Below are positions 28,015 through 40,725 of a stretch of DNA of 64,000 bases, one piece after another. The position numbers were made by a program, and so were the translations under genes. Source of the DNA: Cheiracanthium punctorium (lineage: Eukaryota; Arthropoda; Arachnida; Araneae; Cheiracanthiidae); assembly GCA_038373885.1 (NCBI GenBank), contig JAWZYV010011898.1, positions 62,001 through 126,000 of the forward strand, written 5' to 3'. Each line of letters begins with the position of its first letter. Positions within the stretch are counted from its first letter, which is position 1. Below the pieces are notes generated by a model, which searched no databases, had not been told where the DNA came from, and worked only from the letters and a program-made list of their open reading frames with translations.

Positions 28015-29171
28015 CAGGGTTGGCAAGGTTTTTCCCACTCCCGGTAAATACCATGGTAAGAACCGGTATTTACCGTCCTGGGGTACCGTCCTTACCTTCC
28101 TATGTTTTTCCAACATGGGAAAAACTGATTATTAAAAAAATAAATATAAATTGAAAACAACCTTTAAAAATGTCAAAATTGAGTTCTGAGTAAATAACTT
28201 GAAAGGTAAACAAAAAAGAAAGAAAAGGAAGATTTACAAAAACATACAATGGAGTGCATTTATTTAAATATTTATTTACACACCATACAGATTCCCATAC
28301 ATTTACCAAGTGTTATCGTATTCATATTCTTTGTCTTCCACTTCCACATTATTAGATTTTAGCATCATATAACAAAATACCAATTTAGAGGCTTTTTGTA
28401 AATCCAGTCTATTTCTAATCTTGTTTTGAATGAAAGAAAAATTAGAAAAAATACGCTCCAGAGATGCTGATGATGCAGGACACCCCTGAAGATGTTCCAT
28501 TAATTGGAGAAATTCTGCATCTATTCCAGTTTTACTTTTACTTTTAAATTCTTCCACCATAGTGCAGGTGAAATAGTGTTTGTAATGTCTTCAGAGAAAA
28601 ATGTCTTTGGAAAAGGTGTTTTTGTATGGAGTTTGATGTGTTTTTTTTTTTTTTTTTTTAAAGAAAATCTGAATCAGTCTTCAAAGACTGATTCTTCAGT
28701 CATTCTATTACAGACTAGACAAGAATCTGGCAACAAGAAAAATGTAAACAAATATGGTGGACTTCTGGTACTGATAATGTACAAAAACAACATTTTTATT
28801 TAAATTTAACAAATTCTTCATTGTTTCTCTTGATGATACTGATATTTTTAAGTTTAATAATTTTATTTTATTGTGTTCTAAGTTCTGAAATATTTAATTA
28901 GGCAATTCATTATTATTAAAAAATTTTATGAGCATTTTTTTTAAATATTTTATGCAATATTTCTTATTTAATTATATTGTTTTCCTACAGAATAATTTTA
29001 AACGTAAGGGAAGTTTGTAATAACTATGTATTTCTAACTAATTTTACATGTTATATTCAGGAAGCCAGAATACATCTTACATATTGTCATTTGGAAGTTT
29101 TTCCCGGTATTTACCAGTTTTTCCCAGTGGGATGGGAAAAACAAGTTTTTGACGGGAAAAAGCCAACCCTG
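28015..29171. mobile_element. hAT element with imperfect TIRs and target duplication
   Basis: The left end CAGGGTTGGCAAGGTTTTTC is mirrored by GGGAAAAAGCCAACCCTG at 29,154-29,171. The flanks GCACTTG (28,008-28,014) and GCACTTTG (29,172-29,179) look like a slightly altered 8 bp duplication. CAGGG termini and an 8 bp duplication are hAT hallmarks. The interior encodes a hAT dimerisation domain on the minus strand. Confidence 0.8.
28303..28560 (-). pseudogene. hAT transposase C-terminal dimerisation (hATC) fragment
   Basis: The frame contains GCPASSASLERIFSNFSFIQ, then NKIRNRLDLQKASKLVF, the classic hATC signature (SSAxxERxFS, then KxRNRL). Only the last 85 codons of the transposase survive, and the catalytic part is missing. 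It lies inside the element at 28,015-29,171. Confidence 0.85.
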
Positions 29172-29179
29172 GCACTTTG

Positions 29180-29458
29180 AGGTTCCACGAGAATGTAAAG
29201 GTAGATAACAAATATAGAAACTGGTTTGAAACTATCTGATCCCTGAAACTTTAACATGTTCAGTTGTAATATATATGTGTTCTAACTTACACTGCATAGT
29301 TATATTTTTTCCAATTTGTCTTAGTCCCCCCCCCCCCCCCTTCCTTCTTCTGGAGAAAATATCCTGTAGAAGTAAGTATAATCGAAAAAGGAAAATTGAT
29401 TTGTTGATAATATTTTGCTCTAAACATCACATAATATGTGAATTAAATCTCTACAGGA
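29180..29458. other. No recognisable feature
   Basis: AT-rich intronic or intergenic DNA with a C-tract at 29,325-29,340. Confidence 0.5.
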
Positions 29459-30081
29459 ACAGCTTTAGTATGGTCCCTTTTTGGCGATTTTTTGATTTGG
29501 CGACAAAATCTTGTCGTCAACCCAAGTTTTCCTTGCCGATGCCAATTGTAAACAATATGGCGGATCGGATGGCGCTGGTTCCGAGATAATTAATCGTCGC
29601 CGTTAATTTTGCTATGATTTATTTTAATGGCTTTTAAATATTTTTATGAAAAAAAATTAAACAGATAACAAGCTTACATGGGGAATAATACCGTAAGCGG
29701 GTGTCGGTTGAGTTGGCGACTTTTTTTGTCGCCAGCGGCTAACCTTGGCGACTTTTTTTGAGCGCCAAACAAAACATAAACATACGTTGAAACATAACTA
29801 ACAAAATAAACCCCAAACTATAACACACTATCTAAACACATAAAAACATTTTTAGACATATTTCAAATGCAATTATGAACAAAAATCACATAAACAAAGC
29901 ACTACCTCTGGACTATGGGTACGTCAAAAAATAAATAAACCATAACCTTAATCATATACAAAATGCCAAAATAAGTTTCTGCACATAATTATACAGCAAA
30001 ATTTCCCTTAAAACGTTAAAATAACAATTTTAAATTAATAGAAAAACCACAAATAAACCAACTACCTCCCCCCCCCCACAC

Positions 30082-32974
30082 TAAAGCTTGAGATTAAAAA
30101 AAATCCTCAGTGGCCAGTGACCCTACAAAGTTCAGTGGCCTCTTTGATATAGTTAGTGGCCAAAATTTTCCGTACTTGCGTAATTTTTGTTTTCGACAGC
30201 CTTGCTCCCCCCTACCGATATATGAGACTAATATGAGATTTTTTATTTTGTACATTTAATGATTCAATGCTTTTTTAGTAATAATGCATGGCATGTTCCA
30301 TATATTACATTCAGAAATAACTAGCTATATTTAAAGAAATCTAAATACTATTAATTTAAAATTTATTAATTCCTTCTGATTGGCTGCAGCTCCTTGTTAG
30401 AATCATCACATCACTGTCTGTGTCCATACAATATTTATAGGTACCCACATGGAGGAGGCTAAAGGAGCTTAAACCCCCCTCCCCCCCCTCGCCCCAACCC
30501 AAATTAAAAGTGAAAATCTCTTAAAAATAGAGAATTGTAATGAAATTAATGATTTAAAGTATTTTACTTTAAAATTTCTCTTCAGATTAATTCAAACGTA
30601 TCTTTTACAAAAAATAGTTGGTTATTAAATAAATACAGTGGACTCCCAAAAATCCACCAACCTGAAATCTGTATGGCTAAGTGATATAGAATATTTTGAC
30701 ATTATTAGAAAGTTGTCACTATTACCAAGTACTTATGAAACATGAAGCCTAAGTCAAAAAAAAAAAAAAAGTTTTTTTTTTCTGTTTTACAGAATAAAAA
30801 TAATTACCATAAAATTTTGAAAGCATTTTTCTTTTTTAAAAAAACTAAAAAACTGGAGGTAAGATAATATATATAGTATTGCAGACCATTTTCTGAACTT
30901 ATGGTGTACACATAATAAAGTACTATTTATTTATCTCTCCTTTCATTCATGGAATTTATGGGGGAAAAAGGAATTGGGACTTAATAAAAGAGGGCCCCAA
31001 TTTTCTATTCGATAGTACGCTTCCTCCTAATTTACTAATTTTGAACTTGCAAGAAGCTAACAAACAGTTATTTTACTTAAGGTAGTAGCTCCCCAACCTT
31101 CTATTAAAAAAAAAAAAAAAACCACTAAGTATCTTATCAAATTTTAAGGAAAATCAGATGCATTTTAAGATGGGGAGAATCGTAAGCATGTGCTAACACT
31201 CAAGCAGCCCATTTTCAAGGTTTCCACTTTCAAGTAATCAAGTGTCAGATTATGTAAAACATTTTTTAACGAATGTTACACATACGAGGGGTTCAATTTA
31301 CAAAGGTGAATCATATAAAAGAAATAACATACGGAGAAATTTTTGCAGAAAAGGGGGGGGGGCATGGGCGCCGGCAGAATATTTCCCAGGGGAGGGGGGG
31401 GGGGAAGACTACTTCAACGTATTGTTACCATGTTGGAAAGAGCAAAAAAGCAACTAAAAACACTGCATACAAAAATCCAGGGGGGGATACGTTTTCGCTT
31501 CGGCCGACCAAAAATGCCTTCTATTCCTATAATCTACAGAGAAACTTCCTGTCATTAAAACGGAACTTGGGGGGAAAAAAAAAAAAAGCTTGAAGTGTGA
31601 ACAGGAGGGTTGGGGGGGGGGAGAGAGAGAGAGAAACACTTCTCTCTTCTCGGACAGCTGTAACGCTGATTAATGGAATTCTAAGTCATGGAGATCTGTT
31701 TATTTAAGCTTTGAAGAGCGAGCGCTTTTACTGGTGATTACAAAATAAAACAAAATCAAAAGTGTTTTGTCTGTTTCTCTTCCCCCTCCCTCTCGCGCTA
31801 TTGTAGAGATAGAGATACCAAAACTCTTGCAAAAGGAAAAACGTAACAATATGAAAGCAGCTGAAATTAGATTTATTTAAAACTGAAAACGGTATGTTTA
31901 TGGCATTAGTTTTTATTTGCGTATTCCAATGTTCAAAATAACGTTTTTGTTCGTTTTAAATAAAGCATTTTGCGTGGTAGTTTTCGATCTCCTGTAGCGT
32001 AAATCAGGATGCAAAGAATGCCAACCTCTTCAAAGACCTTTCAAAAGCAGAGGGTTTTATTTATTGTTTTCAAGTTAATAATAATAATTAAAAAAAAAAA
32101 AAAAACTCACGTGCTTCCAGTCTAAAATTTTAGAAGGGTCAAAGTAAAGATCACATGAAATTTTTCAAAACTATAATCGATTACTCTTAAGTTGGCTGGA
32201 CCCTGACTGAGTCGAACGATGGAAAATATACAAAGGGGAGTACTATAATTTAGAAAAACATTAGCTTCGTTCCTTCAGTACAATGTCTTATTAATGAGAT
32301 ACTTAATGCATCTTTCACATACAGTCATATATTGTATCAGTAGGCAAATATCAAATTTAGTTTTAAATAAAACTCCTTTTCACTCTTCTCTTTTTATTAC
32401 GGCCGTCTATTGTAGAAATTGTAACAAATTATAATTAGAATAATACTTTTGTTCAGATTTTTGCGACCACGTGTAGTATCCCACGGATATGCCTCTCTAC
32501 GTACTGGAATGTCGATGTGGAAATGTAATAAAATAATGAGATGGTGCGAAGGGCCAAGGTCAACCAACGGGTCAGGTCACTGAGAGAGGGACCCTGAGTA
32601 TTCTGTTCCGGTGCGTTCCTACCCACCCCCAGTGTTATATGTTATCAGTTATGATGAGCTCCTCCCCTTTCTTCCCCTCCCATAGATGTCTGCAACCCTT
32701 TCTCCCCTGCTTGTCCATATAGCGCTGACATTCAGCTTTTGCTACGAGGCCGAGGGCGGGAGGGGCTGTTTATCTGCGCATCATCAATTTTAGTTTTTTC
32801 AACTGCTTTGCTGCCGACTCTTGTTACGGGGACGGAAACGAGGGGGGGGGGGGTTGCTTGCTGAGTAAATTTTGCAGGTTGCCAATTTTGGCGACTGACA
32901 GACTGTTTTGCAGTCGCCAGGAATAATTCCACAGTCGCCACTGGCGATCTGGCGACCGCTAATCTCAAGCTTTA
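30082..32974. mobile_element. TIR element C inserted in B
   Basis: TAAAGCTTGAGATTA at 30,082-30,096 is mirrored by TAATCTCAAGCTTTA at 32,960-32,974. Inside are several GGCGAC/GTCGCC motifs near the right end, a G-rich repeat at 31.36-31.49 kb shared with 45.5 kb, and C- and G-tracts. No transposase was recognised. Confidence 0.65.
31360..31495 (+). repeat. Interspersed G-rich repeat (also at 45.4-45.7 kb)
   Basis: GGGCGCCGGCAGAATATTTC, then AAGACTACTTCAACGTATTG, ATACAAAAATCCAGGGGGG. The two copies at 45.4-45.7 kb share all these blocks. Confidence 0.7.
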
Positions 32975-34254
32975 CCCCACTCACACACAACTCCCCACAA
33001 ACAACTCAAAAATACATATATTGAATCATATTTAACGTGAATAGTGCACGTGATTTCAAGAAAAATATACTGCAAATATTTTCATAAAACGTTAAAAACA
33101 CTCTTTATAAATAACATAAAACTACTATAATAAACCGACTACTTCCTCCCTCACGTGCTTTTTGCAATTTAATACCTTCAAAACACACAACATTTGCACT
33201 ATTAATCACACTAGAATCAAATCTGATCTCAAACAACTCAAAAATCCTTACATATTTATTCATGTTAAACCTAGAAATTGTACGGGAATTCTGTAAATCA
33301 GGAGCAAATGCATATCACAAATAAAATTAACCATCCTTCTTAAAACCTTAAAAATTTTTACTTTTTCATCGCAATTCACAAAAAAATAACATAACATATT
33401 GAAAACCTTACATAATTATGAAAACATAAGACCATAAATATTCTCAACTATACACTGGTGTACCGTAAAGCAAGGAATAAACATTTAAATAAATAAAAGC
33501 ACCACATACCTTAAATTTTATTCATGAACAACGTGCGTTCATCTCAAAATAAATCCATCAGAAGCATTCAAATAAGCATAACAACTGTACCTCAACACAG
33601 TCGCAACATTTTCAAATGTTTGTCGAAATTGACTTGATAAAGAAATAAGAAACAACTCAGCGTATAAACGAACCGATATCATTACAGCTCTACACAAATT
33701 ACCTACATTTATTATAAAACCAAGCAAAAATTACACTTTTCAAAAATAACCATTATATAATACAAAACTCCAGCAGACGACACGACACGACTTCCTTCCC
33801 GGCGAATTCAAGTTGTTATTTTGCCAGTTAAACTCCTTGAAATTCGTTCAACCAATCACATAATTCCTTCCAACAGTATAGTTTCTCATGACATCATAAA
33901 ACAACACAACTCCGCCGGACGGGTGGCCGAATAGCTAATCTCGATTGGCAACGCTGCTAGGACTGTTTACTACAAATAGTAAGCTTTGGCGATGGACACC
34001 CGCTTACGGTATTATCCCCCTTACATGTACATATAGATTCGGTTTTGTAAAATTTAATAACTTTTCTTTGTGTGTGAACCCCCCCCCCCCTTTCTCTTTT
34101 TAGTAGATTAAATTAAACAATGCAAACAAATAATATTCTAAAGGCAATACCTCACAAAAATAACAAATAAAAAAGACAAAAAAATTAAAATGCATTTTAG
34201 CATTCTGACAAAAGACTACGTAAGCAAAATAAAGAACTAATTCAAATCATAACG

Positions 34255-34562
34255 AACAATCCTTATCTCATACCTTAAATAAAATCGCTAAATTGTTTCA
34301 ATATTGAAATAATAAAATCAAAATATCAAATATTATATTAATAACGGAATTATTTGTTGCTCCTACCATTAACAAATAAACAAAGGTAATAATAACAAAG
34401 AAAAACAAACAATGCTTATCACATACCTTGATTAAAATCCCTAAATTATTGCAATATGGAAATAATAAAATCAAAATATCTAAAATTATTTCACTGTATA
34501 AAATATTAATAACGTAATTATTTGTTGCTTCTACCCTTAACAAATAAACAATCGAGAACGAA
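34255..34562. repeat. Two direct ~145 bp repeats
   Basis: AATCCTTATCTCATACCTTA at about 34,257 and AATGCTTATCACATACCTTG at about 34,411 begin two copies that both run to AACAAATAAACAA. They lie in the right flank of element A. Confidence 0.75.
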
Positions 34563-34880
34563 AATATTAACCTGAAACGTACTATCAAAAGAATGTTTAT
34601 TTATACAAAACTGTATATAAACAGTCAGTATGAACCTGAACATCCGTTTTAAATTTAAAAAATAATTGAATAATAAAATTTAATGTAAAATAACGCCATT
34701 AAAATAAAACCATAAAGCACATTGTAATCGCCATTTTCAGAAAACAGACTGCCGGGTTTAGGTTTACCATATCTTAACTTCCGATCATCAAACGGCGGGG
34801 TTACCATAATGTCATCCTTTATCGCGCCAAGAAAAAGTCGCCAAAAATAAAGCGCGCCAAAGGACCTATACTAAAGCTGT

Positions 34881-35067
34881 ACCAAATTGGGAAAATTGAA
34901 TTCAGAACACTGCTGGAATAAAATGGCATAGTCATGCAAATTTTGCATTACATCCAAAGCCTAGCTGTTAACTTAGAACACAATTTGTTTTCTTAAGACA
35001 TTCTTTCCCAGAACTAGCTTCCGTTTGCTTTTAATATTTTTTCTTCATTCATTAAAATGTTGAGAAT

Positions 35068-35113
<46 letters not shown>

Positions 35114-36459
35114 GAATATTTAGAATACCAAATCTTATCAACAGTCCGATTTACTAAATTCTGCAGTTACTCCACTTTTATATAATTAAAACTGTGGTGT
35201 AATAAGAGGGGACGGGGGTCCACCCGAGTGGCTAGATAAAAAAGATGGTGGCCGGCAAGCCACTTTAAAATAATATGGTGGAAAACTAAAGGACCGAAAT
35301 GGGAGCAGAATGCTGAAACTTAGAAAGAATGGGGCGGCAAACTGTAGGACTGCACCGTGCGCCAATAACCCTAGCGCTACACTGCTAAGCAAAAGATCAT
35401 TATTATGCTCTTATTTAGGCAAAAGTATAATGTGTTTCAATTGCTGTATTTGCAAAACATTGCAAATCGCGTTATTTTCAGATCGATTTGAGTGGATAAA
35501 ACCACTGAACATGGTAGATGACTCAAGTGTTGAAGTGCGGCCGCGCGACTGTCGGTCTGGAGTTTTGGTCAGTTCCATCCAGATGTAACGTCAATACATG
35601 TTAGAACTCTTTAAAAAGTCATCCAACCAAGGCACCCCTTTTAGAAGATATCCCTTGTCTAGGCTTGCCATAACAAACAAGCAAATCCCGCAGAATTTTC
35701 AAATCGCAAAATGTTGTTTTGCTATGGCATACTTTCTGTATCATCTGTAATTATATATGGTTAGTAAATAAATGTTAAACATTAAGAATAATATGTACTA
35801 AGAAAGTCGATTAAAAAGAAGAAATCGTTTAGGGGTAAATTAAAAAAAACTTGCTAGTGTGCAAAACTATTAAAAACATCGAGAAGAGCAAAAATTATAT
35901 ACAGCTAGCAACGAACTCCGGAATAATGGTTGTTTGATAATTCGCAGCTACATATTTATCAAACGTGGTTACCGATATTTGAGGATTGCCAGATGGAATC
36001 AGAAAATTTTGAATTTCCCAATCATATTTTCTTCCCCCAACTCCAAAGTGAAATGCCTGCGTAGTTCTGCCCGGCTGATCAGGTTTCTCACTTGAGTCAG
36101 CAAAAACAAAACATACTAGAGGCCACTTTTCGGGTTACTCGGCTCGCGCAAATGAAAAACAAAGATAATGAAAAAGGCAGTAACAGTATTTCGTTCCAAA
36201 AGAATAGAATATCTGAAAAAGGCATTTGTGTGAAAGATCAGACTTCATAGACTGTTTTCGTGAAAGGGCCGCTTTCAATTGAACCTATTATGATGGGGTT
36301 CCCTGTGGCAGAATTTTTTCCTGCTTTCTGCGACAAACCTCTTGAGTACCAATTTCTTTCTGCAACATATTTTTTAATAATAAATATGTAATCAACCTGC
36401 AATATCAGAAGCACTTTGTGCATATAAAAATCTTTACATGAATAGATTAAAGCTGTGTG

Positions 36460-36527
<68 letters not shown>

Positions 36528-36920
36528 AGTCAGTATGAGAGAAGTTACACGTACAACACGAGAAGTTATATTAGAGCTGCAGTTGCTGCGCTCATAATTT
36601 TCGTGACAATTTTTACTGTTTTTGCTTCTTTATATAAATATATATATATAAACTGCATAACTTAGCAATAAATTTTGGTAGGAAGTTAGATGCAGACAGA
36701 AATGTAAACATTAATGCAACAGAAAAAAAAAAAGAAACTTACCTGCATCTATAGAATTTCTGAAGAGAAAAAATCAAGCTCAAAAACATGAAAGCTGCAA
36801 TCGATGTACTATAAACACAATTTATTTCTCAAAATTACTTGAAATATGGTAAACATTTAGCTTCTGAATTCACTTTTTTAACAACTTTTGAGGTAACAAA
36901 TTTTTTCATAATTTTATTTG
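34881..36920. other. AT-rich host DNA with microsatellites
   Basis: (AT)n at 35,071-35,110 and (TA)n at 36,461-36,524 are the only clear features. ORFs at 35,310-35,588 and 36,238-36,423 have no family features and are not called. Confidence 0.5.
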
Positions 36921-36929
36921 ATGGTGGGT

Positions 36930-37316
36930 TGTTGAAAAATGGAATGCATAATTTGATCCGTACATCAAAATTAAGCCTGCTTTTATATATTTCCTGGTAT
37001 TTTTAAAACCAGATGGTGGTCCATTTATGTGAATGAAAGTTCTTTTATCATTCGTCCCAATGTCCTCTTCATTTCCGTCTGAAGATCTTAGTCTCTGTTT
37101 ATTTATTTGGTCAATAATTGAACCCCATATCTCGCATGTAGCTTCAGAAAGGGTACATTGAGAGAGGAAGCAAAAGAATAAATAAAAGTTGGTATCTTAC
37201 CATGCAATTCTTGGAATGCTGTTTTAAATAATTTTTGTGAGCAAATACTATCATCACATATATATTCATATAATTTTGAATACATCCATTTATTAAAAAT
37301 TGAAAACTCAAATCAA
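36930..37316 (-). pseudogene. C-terminal part of a hAT-derived KIAA1586/ZNF862-like gene
   Basis: The minus-strand reading gives FNKWMYSKLYEYICDD and AFQELHG, followed by a GTAAGA donor-like string, then RTFIHINGPPSGF and KYIKAGLILMYGSNYAFHF. INGPP followed by a tryptophan/lysine-rich stretch is typical near the C-terminus of this vertebrate- and arthropod-wide transposon-derived family (from memory). It joins the segment at 39.5-40.3 kb across an inserted element. Confidence 0.5.
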
Positions 37317-37320
37317 AGAG

Positions 37321-39502
37321 TACGGGTCATTCCATGTCAAATCAACACACTGATTCAGACTTGATGTCTCAGATTTTCATGATTTTTGGTATGCGGCAAT
37401 ATATCACAGACTTACGAAAAAATACCAAATTTCAGTTATGTAGCACAATTATTTTTGAAGTTATTAATTTTTAAAGATTTAAATTTTTATGAAAAAAATT
37501 CGTATTTTGGCACCTTTAGATGCCTATAGGCTGGCAACAAGTGATGGTATAAAGCTGAGAGTGGTCTCATTCTAAATCTGTTGAATGGGACTTTAATATG
37601 ATATGCCACAAGATAAGGGTTACAATTTTAAAATTTAAATTTCTCAAAGTGACAATTTTAAAATTTTCAAAAAATTATTAAAAATAGTTTGATATCTAAA
37701 TAGACATAGCAAAATTCTATTATGGGATCTCAATGGGATCAGGAGATAACAGGGCTTCGGAAATGTACGTTTTGCAAATACGATGTAGTAAAATTGTTTT
37801 CTTTTTCTAATTACTAATTTTGTTATGCAGTGTATAAGACATTATAAATTAAATAAAATGCAATGATTACCTTACAGCAAAGGTTCCCAAACTGTGTGCC
37901 ACGGCACCCTGGGGTGCTGCGAGCGTATACCAGTGGTGTCGTGGAGATAATCAAGCTAAGTAAGTTTGTGGAGGAATGTAATGAAAAAATTTCCTCTCAA
38001 CCGGTATCCACAGAAAAGTTGCCAGGACGATGACCAAGTGGGTGAAAAGAAAAATAATTATCAAGTTTTAGAGAGTTTTCAGTGTTCAGTCGCCTCTCCG
38101 TTACACAAGGAGTCCGGGGGGGGAGGGCAAAATTATATCCTTTCCCAAGAGAGTACTTTCGTGATAGTTTGTCCTATAAACACAAAAGAAATAATAAAAA
38201 ATACATCCAAACTGTTTCATTCTAGCCTTCATATTCAGACTGGCCCCGACTTGTTAAAAATATTGGGGGGAAAGGGGGGCTCGAATGATTCGATTGGGAG
38301 GGCGTAGGGTTTAAAAAATACTTCCCAGTAGTTTCCAAGGGATTAGGAATTTTGTAATTACGTTTAAAAATAAGCATTTTTCATTATAGTCCTTAAATTA
38401 AAAAATTTCTTTTTTTTACATTTGAGAAAATCTGTATAGACAGACGCGCATTCAAGTATCCTAATTTCAAATTAAATAAGTTTAAATGGAGCGCTTCAAA
38501 AATGTATATAATTTAATAGACATAAAATAAGCCATGCGTTTTTTGTACTTCTTTTTTTTTTTTAGATTACGGTCGATTACCCACTCGAGGGATCTATTCC
38601 GAAAGGAGTGCTCTCCATGGGGTCTTTCTAAGTTGTCCTGACTTCTATGTACGCAAAGTCTCGGAGAAAACCACGGGCTATACCGAACATCTAGGTCGGC
38701 GGATGCGACCTGGATTTAAACCAGGCACCCTTCATCTCCGCTAAACACTCAGCCACTGGTAGGGAAATCAATCTTTTTAACTAACTTCAAAAAAAGAAAG
38801 AGGCTCTACGTTGAAGTGAACAAATGTATGGATTTCTTCCAACAATAGAAGACAAAACAAACATAATTAAAGGTACTGATTTATTACACTTTAGCTTTAC
38901 ACATTAGATTGGATTTTCAATAACGGTAAGTGCTTATGAAACCTTTCTCCATTCAAAAAATAATGTAAAAGTAATAGCCACTGCTTGCTTCATTCAATGC
39001 ACTTCCTCTTTTTTTTTTTTTTTAACAAATGTGTATTTCTATTAGCCCTGTATCTCCTGATCCCATTGAGATCCCATAATAGAATTTTGCTATGTGTATT
39101 TAGACATCACAAACTATTTTTGATAATTTTTTGAAAATTTTAAAATTGTCACTTTTTGAGAAATTTAAATTTAAAAATTTTCAATTTTTAAAATTGTAAC
39201 CCCTATCTTGTGGCATATCATATTAAAGCCCCATTCAACAGCTTTAGAATGAGACCACTCTCAGCTTTATACCATCACTGGTTGCCAGCCTATAGGCATC
39301 TAAAGGTGCCAAAATATGAATTTTTTTCATAAAAATTTAAATCTTTAAAAATTAATAACTTCAAAAATAATTGTGCTACATAACTGAAATTTGGTATTTT
39401 TTCGTAAGTCTGTGATATATTGCTGCATACCAAAAATTATGAAAATCTGAGACATCAAGTCTGAAAATCTCCCAAAATTGTGTTGATTTGACATGGCCCG
39501 TA
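37321..39502. mobile_element. Long-TIR (foldback-like) element D with TA flanks
   Basis: The left arm starts TACGGGTCATTCCATGTCAA and the right arm ends GGCCCGTA; they are inverted copies over about 430 bp (37,321-37,760 against 39,045-39,502). Flanking TA suggests Tc1/mariner-type insertion. The spacer carries a SINE. It sits inside the hAT-derived gene. Confidence 0.8.
38575..38762 (-). mobile_element. tRNA-like SINE
   Basis: On the minus strand there is an A box (TGGCTGAGTGTTTAGCGG) and, about 35 bp on, a B box (GGTTTAAATCC), followed by a body with GTGGTTTTCTCCGAGACTTT shared with the SINE at 51.7 kb. The first half is too degenerate for a functional tRNA. Confidence 0.65.
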
Positions 39503-40334
39503 CGCCTTGTACTTGTATCTTTTGTGTAACAAAAGGAAGTTCATCTAATACTGCATTAAATTGTTCTTCACTTAACCCTTTGGTTTCTTCTCCCTGGTCT
39601 GTATTTGCATTTGTCTGTGGATATAATAGAAAGTCATTATTAAATAAGAAATTTAAATGTTTTGTTATTGTAAAAGCACTTAGTCTCTTTGTTTTTGGAA
39701 TTACTTTCAGAAAAATATGAATCTCCTTAGCTGATAAGAGATTCAACATACTCTGCTAAATCAATTATATTCTTCTTCAATAAGGAGGTTTTAGTGATGG
39801 AATTATGTGCCCTTAAAATTTTTCAGCTAACTGGCATCTCTGGCAGTGGCACTCCATGGAAAGTACCAGTCATGTATGGGTCAGTTGGAAACATTTCTAC
39901 TGCAGTTCTTAAGTTTTGAAATAAATGTTTTGGGAGTTTTTCAGGAAAGCTACAAAATCTTTGCTGTCACTAACAGTCTCCAATAATTCTTTAAAATACT
40001 GCTCCATTATTTTTAATGAACAGAATGTGCTTTGAATAATTGACATGTACTGCCAAGGAAACAGGTCAGAATTCTGAACTTTTCTGGATGCATGCCCAAG
40101 ACAACAGCAAATATCCGACAGTGCTAAAATGTTGAATATTGTTTCCCTATTCATTAGCAAGCCTCGTAAAACATATCCATCTGGATCTTGTTCGCAAGCA
40201 GATACCAATGCTTTATAATCACAGATAAATTTTTTAAAAACATCCTCGCAATATGAAGAAAATTTCATAGTTTTAAATAATTTTGGTTTGTAGAAAAAAT
40301 TGGGGAAATCTGCTCACTTTAAAAGTACCTCATA
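39503..40334 (-). pseudogene. Middle part of the hAT-derived gene
   Basis: The minus-strand frames include MKFSSYCEDVFKKFICDY, LLMNRETIFNILALSDICCC, LFPWQYMSIIQ and, after a break, LDELPFVTQKIQVQG. These follow on from the 43.4 kb segment: with element E removed, the frame continues for four codons, meets one TGA, then remains open. The family has a large helical region here. It is broken by stops and two insertions. Confidence 0.6.
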
Positions 40335-40725
40335 CAGGGATGTTAATTCTGTGCCGATTGCGCCGAGCTGCGCCGAAACACAAATTCTTGCGCCGAACTG
40401 CGCTTTTAGCCGATTTTTGAGCTGGTCTGCGCCGAATACGTCATTTTGACTCTTTCAGGGTGCGCCGAAACACAAATATTGCGCCGAACTGCGCTTTTAG
40501 CCGATTTTTGCGCCGGTCTGCGCCGAATACGTCATTTTGACTGTTTGTTAAATTTTTGCCACGCTCATTTATCTTTTAAAGCGTGTATGGAAAGCTAGTT
40601 AGCAGTAAAGCAAGATTCAAACTGCGTATGAAAGCTGCATTCCGAAGCCATTCTACCCGCCCCGGATCGGACCAGTCGGGCTTTGTTAGTCACCTCAATC
40701 AGGGCCGGCCAGATAGGCAAACAAG

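Larger units (their letters stand above)
29681..34019. mobile_element. TIR element B with 8 bp target duplication, inserted in A
   Basis: The left terminus GGGAATAATACCGTAAGCGG and right terminus CCGCTTACGGTATTATCCCC are inverted repeats that continue inward. The direct repeat CTTACATG flanks both ends exactly (29,673-29,680 and 34,020-34,027). An 8 bp duplication fits hAT-type transposition, though the termini are not CAGGG. The inside has TTGGCGAC subterminal motifs like A. No coding is seen. Confidence 0.85.
29459..34880. mobile_element. Outer TIR element A of a three-deep nest
   Basis: ACAGCTTTAGTATGGTCC at 29,459 is mirrored by GGACCTATACTAAAGCTGT ending at 34,880. Subterminal TTGGCGAC motifs occur at both ends. 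The insertion of element B accounts for most of its length. No transposase is seen and no clear target duplication was found. Confidence 0.7.

Noticed and set aside
28303..28560. Host zinc-finger gene
   Set aside because: The hATC signature and the flanking CAGGG inverted ends with a near-8 bp duplication mark it as a transposon remnant.
38575..38762. tRNA gene
   Set aside because: A and B boxes are present but the body does not fold as a cloverleaf and is shared with a second SINE, so it is a SINE.
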